Shown here piece after piece: positions 62,755 to 64,000 of a DNA stretch of 64,000 nucleotides. How positions within the stretch are numbered: position 1 is the first letter of the stretch; every line of letters starts with the position of its first letter. The translations under genes and the position numbers were made by a program. The DNA is from Sphingomonas sp. BK580 (GTDB lineage Bacteria > Pseudomonadota > Alphaproteobacteria > Sphingomonadales > Sphingomonadaceae): assembly GCF_014194975.1 (NCBI RefSeq), contig NZ_JACIAY010000003.1, positions 451,441 through 515,440 of the forward strand, written 5' to 3'. The notes below the pieces were generated by a model that was given only the letters and a program-made list of their open reading frames with translations, searched no databases and was not told the DNA's origin.

Positions 62755-63445
62755 CCCGTGCCCACGTAACTCCGGGCCTTTCGCGCCCGCAGCCCGAACG
62801 ACGCGCCACTGGCCATCGCTCCTAGTGTCCCCCGGAGAAGAACCTGTACGCCCCCCCCACGCGAACGGACATGACATGCAGGCCTGTTCAGTGGAGACGT
62901 TTCGTATTTGTAAAATATTCTTTTTCTCTTAACAATTTAGGCAGTGTCGGACAGCGGATACGGGCTGCGTTGAGTCATTCGCTCCGGCGATCGCGTGCCT
63001 TCGTAGAATCGACAACCGTGGCTCCCGCCTTCTCCCTCACGAAGCATGGTTTTGGAGGCTAAGGGCCAGCCGGAGGCGGTCCTGTGGTTGCCACTCGATG
63101 CCAGGTCCACTGGCGCCGCAGGAGCGCCATAGGCGCATGGCAAACCGTGGGAAGGGCCCGGTAACATTCCCACGGGCGCTTGCGAGCCCTCGCTCCCTTG
63201 CGTGCCGAGACCCAGAAGCAGCCATCCAAGGGCTCCCACCCGCCTCCCAGCTCCGGCCGCTCGTTCACCTCGGTGCCCCGTCTTCGGGGCGTGCTGCAGA
63301 ACGATCGGCTGGTTTGCTTTGACAGGCAAGCGGAGAGGCGGATTCGAGGGGCGCAGATGTGACGTGACCCGCGCCAGTCCCGGACAGCTCTCCTAGATTG
63401 GTCATGTGGTGGCGCCTACCCGGCACATCGTGTAGACGGGCAGCG
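62755..63445. other. Gap of about 690 bp, holding repeat copy 10
   Basis: An AT-rich stretch at 62905-62940 (TTTGTAAAATATTC) is likely promoter or terminator DNA. No gene is supported. The repeat lies at 63209-63271. Confidence 0.4.
63209..63271 (+). repeat. Interspersed ~60-bp repeat, copy 10
   Basis: GACCCAGAAGCAGCCATCCA at the left and CCCAGCTCCGGCCGCTCG then TTCACCTC at the right. It is close to copy 5 in the right block. Confidence 0.7.
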
Positions 63446-63604
63446 ATGTTCAAGACCTTCAACGACCCGATGCAGCCTCGCCGACACAGCCCGATTGCAA
63501 CCGCCAACTACGACTCTAAGCGCTCGCCGGCACCCGCCGGCATCCTGTCGATCAACCACGAGGAGCTCGCACGCCAGCGCGAGCTGGGAACTCGACGGGA
63601 TTAG
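63446..63604 (+). CDS. Possible 52-residue hypothetical protein
   Basis: MFKTFNDPMQPRRHSPIATA, then YDSKRSPAPAGILSINHEEL. The composition is plausible but there is no clear Shine-Dalgarno sequence and no known relative. It lies 25 bp before the next gene on the same strand. Confidence 0.4.
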   Translation: MFKTFNDPMQPRRHSPIATANYDSKRSPAPAGILSINHEELARQRELGTRRD

Positions 63605-63629
63605 GCACGCAACCACGAGGGGCTGATCC

Positions 63630-63812
63630 ATGAAGAAGTCCGAGATGCCCTTGCTCAAGGCCCGGTTGGAGGCAGCCAATCGTCAGGCGGGCGCCGACGC
63701 CAACGACCGTGAGGTCGAGCGTGACACGATCCGTAGCGACGCAGAGGGCAATCACACGGCCACGGGGATCGGGCCCGAGGATGGGCATCGTGACCCTATT
63801 TCCGGCGCTTAG
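63630..63812 (+). CDS. Small charged protein, paralogue of 11028-11204
   Basis: 60 residues: MKKSEMPLLKARLEAANRQA, ADANDREVERDTIRSDAEGN. GAGGGG lies about 8 bases upstream. Related along its whole length to the 11028 protein. Function unknown. Confidence 0.6.
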   Translation: MKKSEMPLLKARLEAANRQAGADANDREVERDTIRSDAEGNHTATGIGPEDGHRDPISGA

Positions 63813-63861
63813 CGGGGCGAACGGCGAACAGACTTTGCGGCAGCATCAGTTGATCTCCTGA

Positions 63862-63913
63862 GACCCACAATCGGTCACCCGAAGCGCCCTTCGCACGCAC
63901 CAACATCGTTGGG
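63862..63913 (+). repeat. Interspersed ~60-bp repeat, copy 11 (right end lost to the IS)
   Basis: GACCCACAATCGGTCACCCG at the left; the right block is short (CACCAACATCGTTGG) and runs straight into the left end of an IS1111-type element. Confidence 0.6.
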
Positions 63914-64000
63914 GTGGACGCCCCCTGACGGCATCGATGTGCCAGAGTGGAGGTGTTGAAACACCACTGTAGGAGGCGTCCGTGAGTGAGGTTAGCACAG
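63914..64000 (+). mobile_element. Left end of an IS1111-type element (cut by window edge)
   Basis: TGGACGCCCC (63915-63924) is the inverse of GGGGCGTCCA at the right end of the 48.7-49.2-kb remnant, so both belong to one IS subtype. The transposase begins 67 bases later. Confidence 0.65.
63982..64000 (+). CDS. IS110-family transposase, first residues only
   Basis: A GTG at 63982 after AGGAGGCGTCC begins V-S-E-V-S-T, the typical opening of IS110/IS1111 transposases (usually continuing IGLDLAK). Only six codons are inside the window, so the identification rests on this start, the ribosome-binding site and the matching IS end. Confidence 0.55.

Noticed and set aside
1..64000. tRNA, rRNA genes and CRISPR arrays
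   Set aside because: I looked for cloverleaf-like segments with TTCGA loops and for regularly spaced direct repeats and saw none that were convincing; a tRNAscan-SE and CRISPR search would settle this.

Overview
The window looks like chromosomal DNA of an alphaproteobacterium of the Sphingomonas group. The evidence is the high GC content, two intact PEPxxWA-type sorting signals ([16 protein letters not shown]), a Crp/Fnr regulator and BLUF and GGDEF proteins of the type common there, and many tiny proteins typical of sphingomonads. alaS on the left marks it as chromosome rather than plasmid. Genus is an inference.

Layout. 1-9.88 kb is ordinary core sequence: a catalase-like gene (cut by the edge), an S9 peptidase, alaS, a PEPxxWA protein, an M24 peptidase, a dicarboxylate/glutamate-type symporter and a YifB-type AAA protein. 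YifB loses its N-terminal half at about 9.88 kb, where accessory DNA begins. 9.9-16.4 kb holds small genes, a cold-shock gene, a transglutaminase/esterase operon and a BLUF photoreceptor. 16.5-23.5 kb holds a 1145-residue LplT-PlsC-acyl ligase fusion, a DUF2339 membrane protein gene broken by an 8-bp tandem duplication, and a divergent TetR gene with a matching operator. 24.6-26.6 kb is a TonB-dependent receptor.

28.8-42.5 kb is the most unusual protein-coding block. It holds a zincin with a polyproline linker, a hemopexin-propeller/HExxH protein, a hemopexin-propeller/amidase, a 1360-residue protein that starts with a seven-bladed PLL-like lectin propeller, and a translationally coupled 1184-residue protein of unknown type. 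None of these five has a visible signal peptide. They look like a hydrolase/lectin set acting on cell envelopes or host material, exported by an unknown route. This is inference.

42.6-64 kb is a patchwork of regulators (Crp/Fnr, GAF-PAS-GGDEF, methyl-accepting protein), broken genes, IS elements and many proteins under 100 residues. Several of these small proteins have paralogues in the 10-13 kb region.

Three repeated structures tie the accessory regions together. (1) Four copies of a leader (10.23, 12.16, 49.50 and 53.42 kb) can fold as an H-type pseudoknot with compensatory base changes. Each ends a few bases before a Shine-Dalgarno sequence and precedes related small ORFs. (2) Eleven copies of an approximately 60-bp interspersed repeat, all in the same orientation, sit between genes. 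(3) Two 1387-bp IS110/IS1111-type elements are inserted at the same position of that repeat. Two further relatives, one a remnant and one cut by the right edge, also abut copies. Several genes are frameshifted by one or a few bases (DUF2339, SRAP peptidase, a lipoprotein, a PEPxxWA protein, a SANT-like protein), so the region is decaying or carries assembly errors. No tRNA, rRNA or CRISPR array was seen.
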